Assembly: GCF_050003625.1 (NCBI RefSeq)
Contig: NC_134400.1
Coordinates: 194,073,918 to 194,137,917 of the forward strand
DNA: 64,000 nt
From: Haematobia irritans
Taxonomy: Eukaryota > Arthropoda > Insecta > Diptera > Muscidae
Direction: 5' to 3'
Made by a program: the position numbers and the translations under genes. Shown here one piece after another: positions 11,682 through 25,111 of the stretch. Numbering within the stretch: the stretch's first letter is position 1; the number at the start of each line of letters is the position of its first letter. The notes beneath the pieces are model-generated. The model saw only the letters and a program-made list of their open reading frames with translations, did no database searches and was not told where the DNA came from.

Positions 11682-11829
11682 CCCTTTAATGCCCCAATTG
11701 TTTTTGCCAGCTGATTCAATATTCAATGTTAACGACACAAAAGCAAAAAATTGAAACAAGAAAATTTATACGGTAAAATTCCGTATATGCTGCCAAGCCT
11801 CTTGAACTTTTTTAACTGAGTTTTCTTTG

Positions 11830-11832
<3 letters not shown>
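11682..11832 (+). mobile_element. Truncated TTAA-flanked MITE
   Basis: TTAA then CCCTTTAATGCCCCAATT, matching the left part of the complete element at 36829-37072. The right part is replaced by HLE-A. The 290 bp to its left (11392-11681) hold no recognised feature. Confidence 0.6.
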
Positions 11833-12710
<878 letters not shown>

Positions 12711-12714
12711 CTTA

Positions 12715-14806
12715 AAGCCGAATCTTAAATACCCACCACCATGAACCAGATATTAGGGTTTCCTTTGAAATTTCAGAAGGGCTAGAGGACTTGAGGACAC
12801 TTCCCGAAGATAAATTTAAAGATTTCACCTATGAGGACTATATCAGATTCTGGATTTATAAGAACCATTTTTGCTTGAGTTTTAGAGGAATCATTAACAT
12901 CTCTTGTAAGTGTGCAAGAAAAATATAAAACAACGTCTTGATTTGAAATCTTAAATCTGTAGAAGTAAAATCTGGAAATTTTACATTGAGTTTCAAACAA
13001 TTTTCATGATCAGTATTTACAATTTCTGGCAAATCAGATAAAACCTACGGTTTCTAGAAACCCAAGGAGTTTAATCGGGAGATCGTTCTGATGGGGGCTA
13101 TACTAAAATATGGACCGATACTCACCGCTTTCGGCACACCTCTTTATGACCCGAAAATACCTATAGATTTCCAATTTCAGGCAAATAGGATAAAAACTTC
13201 GGATTCTAGAAGCCCAAGAAGTAAAATCGGGAAATCGGTCTAAATGGGGGCTATACAAAAATATGGACCGATACTCACCATTTTCGGCACACCTCTTTAT
13301 GGTCCCAAAATACCTCTAGATTTCCAATTTCAGACAAATTGGATAAAAACTACGGTTTCTATAAACCCAAGACCCCAAATCGGGAGGTCGTTTTATATGG
13401 GGACCATAAGCGTAGGAAGGCCTCTGGGGAGGGGGCTTAGACCCCCCAGAAAAATTTTAGCCCCCCCCAGAATTTGAAAACCTATTTACGATTTTACATT
13501 TTTCTAAAAATTAAACAAGTATATACACAGCAGAAAGTTCCGCTAAAGATTTTCATGCACAATCGAATTACTTTGGTTGTGGTAGCAGTTGCCGATGGCA
13601 ATGTTTTTAATCTGGTATTTATAAAATAAATCTGTGGTTGAACTTTTGATTTAGTTGAATAACTAAAGCTCCTTTATTATTTTGTTTAGTCTGGTTTAGT
13701 CAATTTAATTTAAAAAATAGTAATTGATACTATTTGGGGGCTACACCAAAATATGGACCGATACTCACCATTCTCGGCACACCTCTTTATGGTCCTAAAA
13801 TACCTCTAGATTTCCAATTTCAGACAAATTGGATAAAAACTACGGTTTCTATAAGCCCAAGACCCCAAATCGGGAGATCGCTCTATATGGGGCTATACCA
13901 AAATATGGACGGATACTAACAATTTTTGGCACACGTATTTGTGGTCCTACAATACCTCTAGATTTCCAATTTCAGGTAAATTGAATAAAAACTGCGGTTT
14001 CTATAAGCCCAAGAAGTAAAATCGGGAGATCGGTCTATATGGGGGCTATACCAAAACATGGACCGACACTCACCATTTTTGGCACACCTCTTTATGGTCA
14101 TATAATACCTCTAGATTTTCAATTTCGCGCAAATTGGATGAAAACTACGGTTTCTATAAGCGAAAGACCCCAAATCGGGAGGTCGGTTTATATGGGGGCT
14201 ATACCAAACCATGGACCGACACTCACCATTTTTGGCATACCTCTTCAAGGTCCCAAAATACCTCTAGATTTTCAATTTCGCGCAAATTCGATGAAAACTA
14301 CAGTTTCTATAAGCGAAAGACCCCAAATCGGGAGGTCGGTTTATATGGGGGCTATACCAAAACATGGACCGACACTCACCATTTTTGGCACACCTCTTCA
14401 AGGTCCCAAAATATCTCTAGATTTTCAATTTCGCGCAAATTGGATGAAAACTACGGTTTCTATAAGCGAAAGACCCCAAATCGGGAGGTCGGTTTATATG
14501 GGGGCTATACCAAAACATGGTCCGATATAGCCCATCTTCGAACTTGACCTGCGCGCAGACAAAAGACGATTCTGTGCCAAATTTCAGGACGATAGCTCCA
14601 TTATTGAATGTTGTAGCGTGATTACAACAGACAGCCAGACAGACAGACAGACAGACGGACAGACGGACATGCTTATATCGTCTTAGAATTTCTCCCTGAT
14701 CAAGAATATATATACTTTATATAGTCGAAAATCGATATTTCGATGCGTTACAAACGGAATGACAAACTTATTATACCCCGTCACCATTCTATGGTGGTGG
14801 GTATAA
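12715..14806 (-). mobile_element. HLE-C copy with GC-hairpin insertion
   Basis: Starts near the 3' region (tacccaccaccatgaacc), has about eight units of a roughly 152-bp repeat (tatgggggctataccaaaac), a (CAGA)n tract at 14626-14668 and the 5' hairpin end (ttataccccgtcaccatt...gggtataa). It is interrupted at 13402-13733. Confidence 0.75.
13402..13733. mobile_element. Short copy of the GC-hairpin insertion element
   Basis: cataagcgtaggaaggcctc followed by runs of G and C, matching 6135-6220. The remainder is shorter than at 6129-6950, so it is internally deleted or 3'-truncated. Confidence 0.55.
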
Positions 14807-14809
14807 TAA

Positions 14810-15515
14810 TATTTTTCATTGCCCTTCAAGTCTGCAAAATTTCATCCAAATCGGCTCAGATTTAGATATAGCTCTCAAAAAAAAACCCTTATTTATCAGC
14901 CGATCTTACTCAAAGTTTGCTAAGTGTAATCTTCTATAGCTCTAACTGTATGTGCGAAATTTCATCGAAATCGGTTCAGATTTAGATATAGCTCCCATAT
15001 ATATGTATCGCTTGATTTTGCCAAATTTGGCCGTAAAACCCTTATTTATCAACCGATCGTTTCAAGGTTGGCTAAATGTAATCTTCTATAGCACTAACTG
15101 TATATGCAAAATTTCATCGAAATTGGTTCAAATTTAGATGTAGCTCCCATATATATGTATCGCCCGATTTTGAAAAATTTGCCCCTAATAACTTTTTTTT
15201 GACCATAGGGGCCTCATTTATTAACTGATCGTACTCAAATTTTACACAAGGTAACCTTCTGTGGTATCAATTATACCTGCAAAATAATTTACAAATTGGT
15301 TCAGATTTAGCTATAGGTCCCATATATATGCATCGCTCAATTTTGTCATATTTGGCCATTATACTCTTATTTATTAATCAAAGTTACTCATATTTCAAAT
15401 TTTGATGTACTAGCTGATCGTATTTAGACTTACATGTAGCTCTTATTTACATAATAATATTGCCCGATTTTTACAAATTTGGATATATTACCCACAACTA
15501 ATTGACCGATTTCCT
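14810..15515 (+). mobile_element. Diverged HLE-A-like central repeats
   Basis: Four or five units of a 150-180 bp repeat sharing gttcagatttagatatagct with HLE-A but otherwise diverged; no ends seen. It is bounded by HLE-C and HLE-B. Confidence 0.55.
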
Positions 15516-16914
15516 CTTTTTATACCCTCCACCATAGGATGGGGGTATATTAACTTTGTCATTCCGTTTGTAACACATCGAAATATTGCTCTAAGACCCC
15601 ATAAAGTATATATATTCTTGGTCGTGGTGAAATTCTGAGTCGATCTGATCATGTCCGTCCGTCCGTCCGTCTGTTGAAATCACGCTAACTTCCGAACGAA
15701 ACAAGCTATCGACTTTAAACTTGGCACAAGTAGTTGTTATTGATGTAGGTCGGATGGTACTGCAAATGGGCCATATCAGTCCCCATATGAATGGACCCTC
15801 AAATTTGGCTTGCGATTGCTCTAAAAGAAGCAAATTTCATCCGATCTGGCTGAAATTTGGTACATAGTGTAAGTATAAGGTCTCTAACAACCATGCAAAA
15901 ATTGGTCTATATCGGTTCACTTTTACGTATAGCCCCCATATAAAAGGACCCCTTAATTTGCCCTGCGATTGCTCTAAAAGAAGCAAATTTCATCCGATCC
16001 GGCTGAAATTTGGTACATAGTGTTAGTATATGGTCTCTAACAACCATGCAAAAATTGGTCTATATCGGTCCACTTTTACGTATAGCCCCCATATAAAAGG
16101 ACCCCTTAATTTGCCCTGCGATTGCTCTAAAAGAAGCAAATTTCATCCGATCAGGCTGAAATTTGGTACATAGTGTTAGTATATAGTCTCTAACAATCAT
16201 GCCAAAATTGGTCCACATCGGTCCATAATTATATATATCCCCCATACAAACCGATCCCCCGATTTGGTTTGCGGAGCCTCTAAGAGAAGCAAATTTCATC
16301 CGATCCGGCTGAAATTTCGTAAATGGTGTTGGTATATGTTCTGTAATGACCATGCAAAAATTGGTCCACATCGACCCATAATTATGTATAGCCCCCATAT
16401 AAACCGTTCCCTAGATTTGACCTCCGGAGCCACTTAGAGGAGCAAAATTCATCCGATCCGGTTGAAATTTGGTACGTGGTGTTAGTATATGGTCTCTAAC
16501 AACCATGCAAGAATTGGTTCATATTGTTCCGTAATTATATATAGCCCCCATATAAATCGATCCTCAGATTTGTGCTCCGGAGCCTATTGGAGGAGCAAAA
16601 TTCATCCGATCCGGTTGAAATTTAGAACATGGTGTTAGAATGTGGTCTCTAACAAACACGCAAGAATTGGTCCATATCGGTCCATAAATATATATAGCCC
16701 CCATATAAACCGATCCCCAGATTTGATCTCCGGAGCCTCTTGGAGGATCAAAATACATCCGATCCGGTTGAAATTTTCAACGTGGTGTTAGTATAAGGCC
16801 GCTAATAACCATGCCAAAATTGGTCCATATCGGTCTATAGTTATATATAGCCGATACCCAATCACACAAAAATTGGTTCATATCCGATCACTCGAGCTAA
16901 AAATAATCTACCAA

Positions 16915-17140
16915 AATGTTATTTCTATAGAAAATGTTGTCAAAATTTTATTTCTATAGAAAATTTTGTCAAAATTTTATTTCTATAGAAAATTTTTTCC
17001 AAATTTTATTTCTATAGAAAATTTTTTACAAATTTTATTTCTATAGAAAATTTTTTCCAAATTTTATTTCTATAGAAAATTTTGTCAAAATTTTACTTCT
17101 ATAGAAAATGTTGTCAAAATTTTATCTCTATAGAAACTTT
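16915..17140 (-). repeat. 29-bp repeat block inside HLE-B, about 8 units
   Basis: Same unit as the large satellites, here within the body of a complete HLE-B element between its central repeats and its 3' tail. Confidence 0.85.
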
Positions 17141-17155
17141 AAACTTAATTATATA

Positions 17156-18289
17156 AAGGGTGATACCGTCAAAATTTGGTCAAGGGAAAACGCGTGTAAA
17201 TCGGTGAAATCGTTTATTTAAAAAATCAAATTAAATTTCTTTTTCAAGTTCAATTAGTATAAAATTCAGGAAAAATATTCAGTTAGGCTTTCGCTTTTCC
17301 AAATCCGAATTGCCGGGCCTCTTTAGGTTCCGCTTGACAATAGCCCAGTATTTCTCAATTGGGCGGAGCTCTGGCGTGTTGGGAGGGTTCTTGTCCTTGG
17401 GAACCACCTGCACGTTGTTGACGGCGTACCACTCCATGGCCTTTTTGCCGTAATGGCAAGATGCCAAATCCGGCCAAAACAGTACGGAACAACCGTGTTT
17501 CTTCAGGAAAGGCAGCAGACGTTTATTCAAACACTCTTTCACGTAAATTTCTTGGTTGACAGTCCCGGAAGCTATGAAAATGCTGCTTTTCAAGCCACAG
17601 GTACAGATGGCTTGCCAAACCAGATATTTCTTTGCGAACTTTGACAGTTTTATGTGCTTGAAAATATCTGCTACCTTTCCCCTTCCTTTTTGACGTAGGT
17701 TTCGTCGTCCATTACCACGCAGTCAAACTTCGTCAGCATCGTCGTGTACAGCCTCCGGGATTGCGCTTTGGCCGTCGTATTTTGTTTATCATCACGATTT
17801 GGAGTCACTAGCTTCTTGTAAGTCGATAGTCCGGCTCGTTTTTTGGCTCGATGCACGGTTGTAGACGATACACCCAGCTTATTTGAAGCATCTCGGAGAG
17901 AGAGGTTAGGGTTTCGCTTGAAACTACCGGCAACTCTCTTTGTCGTCTCAGCGGCTTCCGGTTTTCGATTTCCCCCGGATCCAGACTTCCTGGCTGTCGA
18001 CAAACGTTCCCCAAACACTTTAATTACATTTGGAACGGTTGATTTGGCAACTTTTAGCGATTTTGCCAGCTTTGCGTGCGATTAGCTCGGATTTTCGCGA
18101 TGCGCGAGCAAAATGTTGATACGCTGCCCTTCTTGCTTGGACGGCATTTTGACAACTGAAGAGTGAATTCCAAAATCAAAATAGGAGCAACACACACCTT
18201 CAAAATGAGGGGTGTTCAGGTTTTTTAAATGCAAAATTGAAAGAAATACGTCAAGTTTATATTGACCAAATTTTGACCGTATCACCCTT
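17156..18289 (-). mobile_element. Deleted DD37E Tc1/mariner copy, 1134 bp
   Basis: It has the same terminal repeats as 40669-41929 (one mismatch: GATACCGTC against GATACGGTC), with TA at 17154-17155 and 18290-18291. The host site is the 3' part of HLE-B, where the uninterrupted sequence aattatatacgtatttaat is seen at about 23297 and 57508. This copy keeps a 12-bp stretch next to the left repeat that the intact copy lacks, so the intact copy is not its direct parent. Confidence 0.9.
17279..18147 (-). pseudogene. DD37E transposase pseudogene
   Basis: Relative to the intact transposase this reading has an early stop (TAC to TAA change in the PSYSHAK region), a deletion removing the segment around NNKQLPGQAFYTAKGRG, a further lesion near the middle, and a deletion of about 110 bp after KRNL that shifts the frame into KRPGNSDLEKRKPN. 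The catalytic Asp in FWPDLASCH and Glu in RPIEKYW remain readable. It cannot make transposase, but its termini could still be moved in trans. Confidence 0.88.
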
Positions 18290-18472
18290 TACGTATTTAT
18301 TCGGCCATTTTTAGTTTAATATATACCACGTATGGACTATGTGGTATATATTACGGTGTTAGGAAGTTTTAAGATACCTTGCCATCGGCTTCAGTAGAAG
18401 TTTCTACGCAATCCATGGTGGAGGGTACATAAGCTTCGGCCTGGCCGAACTTACGGCCGTATATACTTGTTT

Positions 18473-18737
18473 AATAATGGACCCAATATTAGTGGTATAC
18501 TAAGTCTGTTGGTGCAAAATAAACTATATCTCCTTATATTAGACATTTCTGCTCAGATTGTGACAAGACTCCGGTAAACATACTCCAAAACCTATACCAA
18601 TGATACCACACAAATGCCTATGTTTACTAATTCAGTAGGAGTGGTTAGTGGGATACTAACTTTGTAGGTTCAGAATCAACTATAGCTCCTAATATCAGAA
18701 ATTTATCTTCAGATTGTGATAAAACTCCCATAACCAC
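18473..18737. other. Unassigned interval
   Basis: Contains two related stretches (caatattagtggtatactaa / taggagtggttagtgggata) that may be an old repeat. Nothing else recognised. Confidence 0.3.
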
Positions 18738-19090
18738 ACGCACAGAAAAAAAACATGTTTGGACATGGTTGCCGCATCCATTTAATGCTTATGTAGAGTA
18801 TGTAATTGTAGCGAAAAGCTTGTATTTTGTCTTTGTAAAAATAATTTTCGAGCGGAGAAAAATATATGTTGGCAATAAGCATTTAAATGGTTTTTAAATG
18901 CCGCAAACATGTTCTATTATTTAAATTAAAATCATGTACATGACCATTCATTTTTTTTTTACTTTTTTGCAGGGAAAAACGTATTTTTATAGGTTACGTA
19001 TAGACATGCGTAGAACCATTACATGGCCATAAAGACCATGTACATTGTTTTCGTGACTATTTAATTTTTTTGCAGCGAAAATAATTTTAT
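18738..19090. mobile_element. MITE-like sequence with internal inverted repeats
   Basis: Begins acgcacagaaaaaaaacatg. The words gccgcatccatttaatgct and aagcatttaaatgg...tgccgc are inverted to each other across about 130 bp. A second half carries catgtacatgacc and ggccataaagaccatgtaca. It resembles the 25112-25361 MITE in style. The 160 bp to the right (19091-19257) are unassigned. Confidence 0.4.
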
Positions 19091-19257
19091 AAAAACATAG
19101 AGCAGGTACTCACGATTTTCATTTCGCCCGTCAGTCGTGTGTTGATTGTTTCTTGGAATGGACGAAAAATACGAAATTATTGTGTTTTGTGTTAATTTAT
19201 TTATTCAGAAGGGGCACGTGGTTTTATGTGAACACAAAAAAGGAAAGTGTAATTGAA

Positions 19258-20722
19258 ACAAGTAAGGAAAGTCTAAAGTCGGGCGGGGCCGACTATATTA
19301 TACCCTGCACCACTTTGTAGATCTAAATTTTCGATACCATATCACATACGTCAAATGTGTTGGGGCTATATATAAAGGTTTGTCCCAAATACATACATTT
19401 AAATATCACTCGATCTGGACAGAATTTGATAGACTTCTACAAAATCTATAGACTCAAAATTTAAGTCGGCTAATGCACTAGGGTGGAACACAATGTTAGT
19501 AAAAAACCAGTAAGGAAAGTCTAAAGTCTGGCGGGGCCGACTATATTATACCCTGCACCACTTTGTAGATCTAAATTTTCGATACCATATCACATCCGTC
19601 AAATGTGTTGGGTGCTATATACAAGGATTTGTCCCAAATACATAAATTTAAATATCACTCGATCTGGAAGAATTTTATAGACTTCTACAAAATCTATAGA
19701 CTCAAAATTTAAGTCGGCTAATGCACTAGGGTGGAACACAATGTTAGTAAAAAAATATGGGAAACGTTTAAATATGAAGCAATTTTAAGGAAACTTCGAA
19801 AAAGTTTATTTATGATTTATCACTCGATATATATGTATTAGAAGTTTAGGAAAATTAGAGTCATTTTTACAACTTTTCGACTAAGCAGTGGCGATTTTAC
19901 AAGGAAAATGTTGGTATTTTAACCATTTTTGTCGAAATCAGAAAAACATATATATGGGAGCTATATCTAAATCTGAACCGATTTCAACCAAATTTGGCAC
20001 GCATAGCTACAATGCTAATTCTACTCCCTGTGCAAAATTTCAACTAAATCGGAGTTAAAAATTGGCCTCTGTGGTCATATGAGTGTAAATCGGTCGAAAG
20101 CTTTATATGGGAGATATATCCAAATCTGAACCGATTTCAAGCAAATTTGGCACGCATAGTTACAACGCTAATTCTACTCCCTATGCAAAATTTCAACTAA
20201 ATCGGAGCAAAAAATTGGCCTCTGTGGGCAAATGAGTGTAAATCGGGCGAAAGCTATATATGGGAGCTATATCTAAATCTGAACCGATTTTGCTGATATT
20301 TTGCAAGTTTTTCGAGACGCATAAAATATTCGGATGTACGGAATTTGAGGAAGATCGGTTGATATACACGCCAATTATGACCAGATCGGTGAAAAATATA
20401 TATGGCAGCTATATCTAAATCTGAACCGATTTTTTCCAAAATCAATAGGGATCGTCTTTGAGCCGAAACAGGACCCTATACCAAATTTTAGGACAATCGG
20501 ACTAAAACTGCGAGCTGTACTTTGCACACAAAAATACATCAACAGACAGACAGACAGACGGACAGACAGACAGACAGACGGACATCGCTAAATCGACTCA
20601 GAATTTAATTCTAAGCCGATCCGTATACTAAAAGGTTGGTCTATGATTACTCCTTCTTGGCGTTACATACAAATGCACAAACTTATTATACCCTGTACCA
20701 CAGTAGTGGTGAAGGGTATAAA
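19258..20722 (-). mobile_element. HLE-A copy with duplicated 3' end
   Basis: Two successive 3' ends (19258 and about 19500, each aagtaaggaaagtctaaagt) precede three central units, a (CAGA/CGGA)n tract at 20540-20583 and the 5' end at 20685-20722. Confidence 0.75.
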
Positions 20723-21596
20723 AATATGGGAAACGTTTAAATCTGAAGCAATTTTAAGGAAACTTTGCAAAAGTTTATTTATGATTTATCGCTCGATATA
20801 TATGTATTAGAAGTTTAGGAAAATTAGAGTCATTTTTACAACTTTGCGACTAAGCAGTGGCGATTTTACGAGGAAATTGTTGGTTTTTTGACCATTTTTG
20901 TCGAAATCAGAAAAACATATATATGGGAGCTATATCTAAATCTGAACCGATTTCAACCAAATTTGGCACGCATAGCTACAATGATCATTCTACTCCCTGT
21001 GTAAAATTTCAACTATATCGGAGTTAAAAATTGGCATCCACGGTCATATGAGTGTAAATCGGGCGAAAGCTATATATGGGAGCTATATCTAAATCTGAAC
21101 CGATTTCAACCAAATTTGGCACGCATAGCTACAATGCTAATTCTACTCCCTGTGCAAAATTTCAACTAAATCGGAGCAAAAAATTGGCCTCTGTGGTCAT
21201 ATGAGTGTAAATCGGGCGAAAGCTATATATGGGAGCTATATCTAAATCTGAATCGATTTCAACCAAATTTGGCACGCATAGCTACAATGCTAATTCTACT
21301 CCCTGTGCAAAATTTCAACTAAATCGGAGCAAAAAATTGATATTTTGCAAGTTTTTCGAGACTCATAAAATATTTGGATGTACGGAATTTGAGGAAGATC
21401 GGTTGATATACACGCCAATTATGACCAGATCGGTGAAAAATATATATGGCAGCTATATCTAAATCTGAACCGATTTTTTCCAAAATCAATAGGGATCGTC
21501 TTTGAGCCGAAACAGGACCCTATACCAACAATCGGACTAAAACTGCGAGCTGTACTTTGCACACAAAAATACATCAACAGACAGACAGACAGACAG

Positions 21597-21627
<31 letters not shown>

Positions 21628-21766
21628 TCGCTAAATCGACTCAGAATTTAATTCTAAGACGATCGGTATACTAAACGATGGGTCTCAGACTTTTCCTTCT
21701 TGGCGTTACATACGAATGCACAAACTTATTATACCCTGTACCACAGTAGTGGTGAAGGGTATAAAA
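20723..21766 (-). mobile_element. HLE-A, second copy in tandem
   Basis: Lacks the 3' hairpin and begins in the body (atatgggaaacgtttaaatc); has four central units, (CAGA)n at 21580-21626 and the 5' end. Its order and sequence closely follow the preceding copy, suggesting a tandem duplication. Confidence 0.7.
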
Positions 21767-21833
21767 ATGTACTGTTTTCTGTTCTGCATTTAGTTAGAAA
21801 GTCGGCCCCGCCCGACTTTCTACTTTACTCACT

Positions 21834-23530
21834 TGTTATACCCTCCACCATAGGATGGGGGTATTAACTTTGTCATTCCGTTTGTAACACATCGAAATAT
21901 TGCTCTAAGACCCCATAAAGTATATATATTCTGGGTCGTGGTGAAATTCTGAGTCGATCTAAGCATGTCCGTCCGTCCGTCCGTCTGTCCGTCTGTCCGT
22001 CTGTCCGGCTGTCCGTCCGTCTGTGGAAATCACGCTAACTTCCGAACGAAGCAAGCTATCGACTTGAAACTTGGCACAAGTAGTTGTTATTGATGTAGGT
22101 CGGATGGTATTGAAAATGGGCCATATCGGACCACGTTTACGTATAGCCCCCATATAAACCGATCCCCAAATTTGGCTTGGGGAGCCTCCCGGAGCAGCAA
22201 AATTCATCCGATCCGGTTGAAATTTGGTACGTGGTCTTAGTATACGGTCTCTAACAACCATGCAAAAATTGGTCCATATCGGTCCATAATTATATATAGC
22301 CCCCATATACCGATCCCCAGATTTGACCTCCGGAGCCTCTTGGAGGGGCAAAATTCATCCGATCCGATTGAAATTTGGTACCTGATGTTAGTATACGGCC
22401 TCTAACAACCATGCAAAAATTGGTCCATATCGGTCCATAATTATATATAGCTCCCATATAAACCGATCCCCAGATTTGACCACCGGAGCCTCTTGGAGGA
22501 GCAAAATTTATCCGATCCGGTTGAAATTTAGTACGTGGTCTTAGTATACGGTTTTTAACAACCATGCAAAAATTGGTCCATATCGGTCCATAATTATATA
22601 TAGCCCCCATATAAACCGATCCCCAGATTTGACCTCCGGAGCCTCTTGGAGGGGCAAAATTCATCCGATCCGGTTGAAAATTGGTACCTGATGTTAGTAT
22701 GTGGTCTCTAACAACCATGCAAAAATTGGTCCATATCGGTCTTTAGTTTTATATAGCCGATGACTTATTACACAAAAATTGGTCCATATCGCCAAAAATA
22801 ATCTACCAAAACTTTATTTCCATAGAAAATTTTGTCAAATTTTATTACTATAGAAAGTTTTGTTAAAATTTCATTTCTATAGAAAGTTTTGTCAAAATTT
22901 ATTTCTATAGAAATGTTTGTCCAAATTTTATTTCTATAGAAAATTTTGTAAAAAATTTATTTCTGTAGAAAATTTTGTCAACATTTTATTTCTATACAAA
23001 ATTTTGTCAAAATTTCATTGCTATACAACAACATTTTATTTCTATAGAAATTTTTGTCAAAATTGTATTGCTATAGAAAATTTTGTCAACTTTTACTTCC
23101 ATAGAAAATATTGTCAACATTTTATTTCTATAGAAAATTTTGTCAAGTTTTTATTTCTATAGAAAATTTTGTCAAATTTTCATTTCTATAGAAAATTTTG
23201 TCAAAATTTTATTTCTATAGAAAATTTTGTCAAGGTTTCATTTCTATAGAAAATTTTGTCAAAATTTTATTTCTATAGAAAATTTTGTCAAACTAGATTA
23301 TATACGTATTTAATCGGCCTTTTTTTGTTTAATATATACCCCGTATGGGCTAACTTACAATTTAGAAGACAGTGCTAAAAAATTTACGATACCTTGCCAT
23401 CGGCAAGTGTTATCGCAACCCAAGTAATTCGATTGTGGATGACAGCCTTTAGTAGAAGTTCCTACGCAATCCATGGTGGAGGGTACATAAGATTCGGCCT
23501 GGCCGAACTTACGGCCGTATATACTTGTTT
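21834..23530 (+). mobile_element. HLE-B, complete copy with about 17 units of the 29-bp repeat
   Basis: 5' end at 21836, (GTCC/GTCT)n at 21966-22022, four central units to 22740, caaaaataatctaccaaaac at about 22790, 29-bp block 22800-23290, tail 23291-23530 with GGCC hairpin and tatacttg. Confidence 0.82.
22800..23290 (-). repeat. 29-bp repeat block inside HLE-B, about 17 units
   Basis: Lies between the conserved HLE-B junctions aataatctaccaaa and attatatacgtatttaatcg. Confidence 0.87.
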
Positions 23531-23665
23531 TTTTACTAACATTGTGTTTCATCCCAGGGCGTTAGACGATTTAAATTTTAATTCTAGAGTTTTTGTAAAA
23601 GTGGAAAAAATTGTCTCCATTAAAAGTATATACATCTGGAAATGCAAACCTTTATAAATATGCAT
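23531..23665 (+). mobile_element. HLE-A fragment
   Basis: tttactaacattgtgtttca followed by part of the HLE-A 3' half (compare 54290-54400 and 7085-7125). Confidence 0.5.
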
Positions 23666-23790
23666 ACCTAACATAAATATTCATAGTCTTTCAGAAATCT
23701 GGAAAATTTCTGTTTACGTTAGTATCATCACACCACCTGTATACTGTCTTATCACCTCCTTTTATAAAATAAAATACACGTTTCACAATT

Positions 23791-24228
23791 TCAAAATGAG
23801 TTTTTCTTTTTGAAACATTTACATTGATTGCCTTTAAACAAACGACCCTCGTATTCTTGTATTTTATCCAGTATACAATCGTAGAGACACTCCTTTATAT
23901 ACAAGCCCACAGATAAATCCAAATGACTGTATTTGTATTTGAATTCATGCCATCTAGCCCTTCTGCCGATTATCTTATATGTGCGTGCTAGATCTGGAAT
24001 GTTTGACATAAAATCACTATCACTGAAATACATTTCTATGGGAGTTTCGGGATGAACATTTGCCAGATTATAGGATGGTGGCAAAGGTCTACCATATTTC
24101 CGTATATTGCCCTCATGACCAAAGTCATACGCTTGTAGTTTACCGGCTAAAGACATTTGGGCAAAATGATTAATTTGCCGAATAGATGCTGGTGAAGGAT
24201 GTGTCCGCGTTAATTCGGGTAGGGAAGT
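23791..24228 (-). CDS. Lipase gene 1 terminal exon
   Basis: This 438-nt exon enters after CTCTTAG and reads T-S-L-P-E-L-T-R-T-H-P, phase 0, matching the donor of gene 1 exon 2. It contains the Asp (SDSDFM, about residue 343) and His (YSHLDL, about 373) of the triad and ends KCFKKKNSF with TGA. With exons 1 and 2 the product is 416 residues, the family length. Upstream the intron carries a CT-rich tract and a second, partial copy of the acceptor region. No other lipase exon lies downstream of it in the window, so it closes the cluster. Confidence 0.82.
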   Translation of the reverse strand, partial: TSLPELTRTHPSPASIRQINHFAQMSLAGKLQAYDFGHEGNIRKYGRPLPPSYNLANVHPETPIEMYFSDSDFMSNIPDLARTYKIIGRRARWHEFKYKYSHLDLSVGLYIKECLYDCILDKIQEYEGRLFKGNQCKCFKKKNSF

Positions 24229-25111
24229 CTAAGAGAAAAGAGAGAGAGTGAGAGCAAGAGAAAAAGAGATATTAAAGACAATAAATCGGCTATATAAAGA
24301 CAATAAATCGGCTAAAGAAGTCTACAAGAAAAGAGAGAGTGAGAGAGATACATATTTCTAGGGGATTATTATACAATGGGCTCCAACAAGAGGTGTAATT
24401 TTGAAACACTTGATGTTACGGTAGCTTTCAATCTGAAGCTTGGTTCTTAATGACTATGACGTCACCAGTATCTCTTTCGTAGTTTATTTTCTACCGTAGA
24501 CCATTGGTATATATTTTCGATGGTAGAGTGGAGTGTCATTCTTACTTTTTTATTTGCTTTCTCCTTCTCATGTGTTAGCTATGCGCCAGTGTAATTTTCT
24601 GTCTGTGATTCCCTGTCGTTTGTCTCCACGCTATTTCTATCATGGACCACGTGGTTGTTGGTAAAGCTTGATCGCTTGTGGATGTTTTTCGTTTCAGTAA
24701 TTGTGCTATCTCTTCCTCTGTTTTTAGTCATGCGAGCGAGATACAATTCGGGCCTCTATCTCATTTCTCATGTCCGTCCAACGCCACGAGTGATGCATAA
24801 TTTTTGTCCACTTAGGCATGGATCCATTGTACCCCGGCAAGTCCTTTTAAAACTGGACGTCAAAAGGTACCCAGAATCCGCATAGTACTATAGACCAAAT
24901 ACGTTCTTGACCATGCAATTCCATCATGGATTAAGGGTAATTTTTCTTCACTTCGATCAACATACTTACCATGACCTAGCAGAGTTATGAGTAGGGTCTA
25001 TTTCTAAATGCCGGCCCTCTGAGGCTGACGACCTGTAACCAAGATTGCCATATCTGGTAGAATTCAACAAAAACGGTAGATTTTTTACGTTTTTCAATAT
25101 TCCTCTCCATA
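24229..25111 (-). other. 3' part of lipase gene 1 intron 2, mostly unassigned
   Basis: Next to exon 3 the minus strand is CT-rich (plus-strand gagaga), partly duplicated with a second acceptor-like AG at 24322-24323. From about 24360 to 25100 no repeat family or gene was recognised; the frame at 24655-24885 has no recognisable features. Confidence 0.4.

Larger units (their letters stand above)
15520..18472 (+). mobile_element. HLE-B copy with 29-bp block, interrupted by DD37E element
   Basis: 5' end at 15520-15560, (GTCC)n at 15653-15672, about eight central units to about 16860, then taaaaataatctaccaaaat leading into eight 29-bp units (16915-17140). The tail is split by the transposon at 17156-18289 and ends with the GGCC hairpin and atacttg. 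Confidence 0.8.

Noticed and set aside
14039..14530. 163-residue open frame (and overlapping 137-residue frame)
   Set aside because: Reads through HLE-C central repeats; the repeated GRSVYMGAIPKHGPT peptide simply reflects the roughly 152-bp unit being close to a multiple of three.
24655..24885. 76-residue hydrophobic frame in lipase gene 1 intron
   Set aside because: No recognisable motif, no splice or promoter context, and chance frames of this length are common here.
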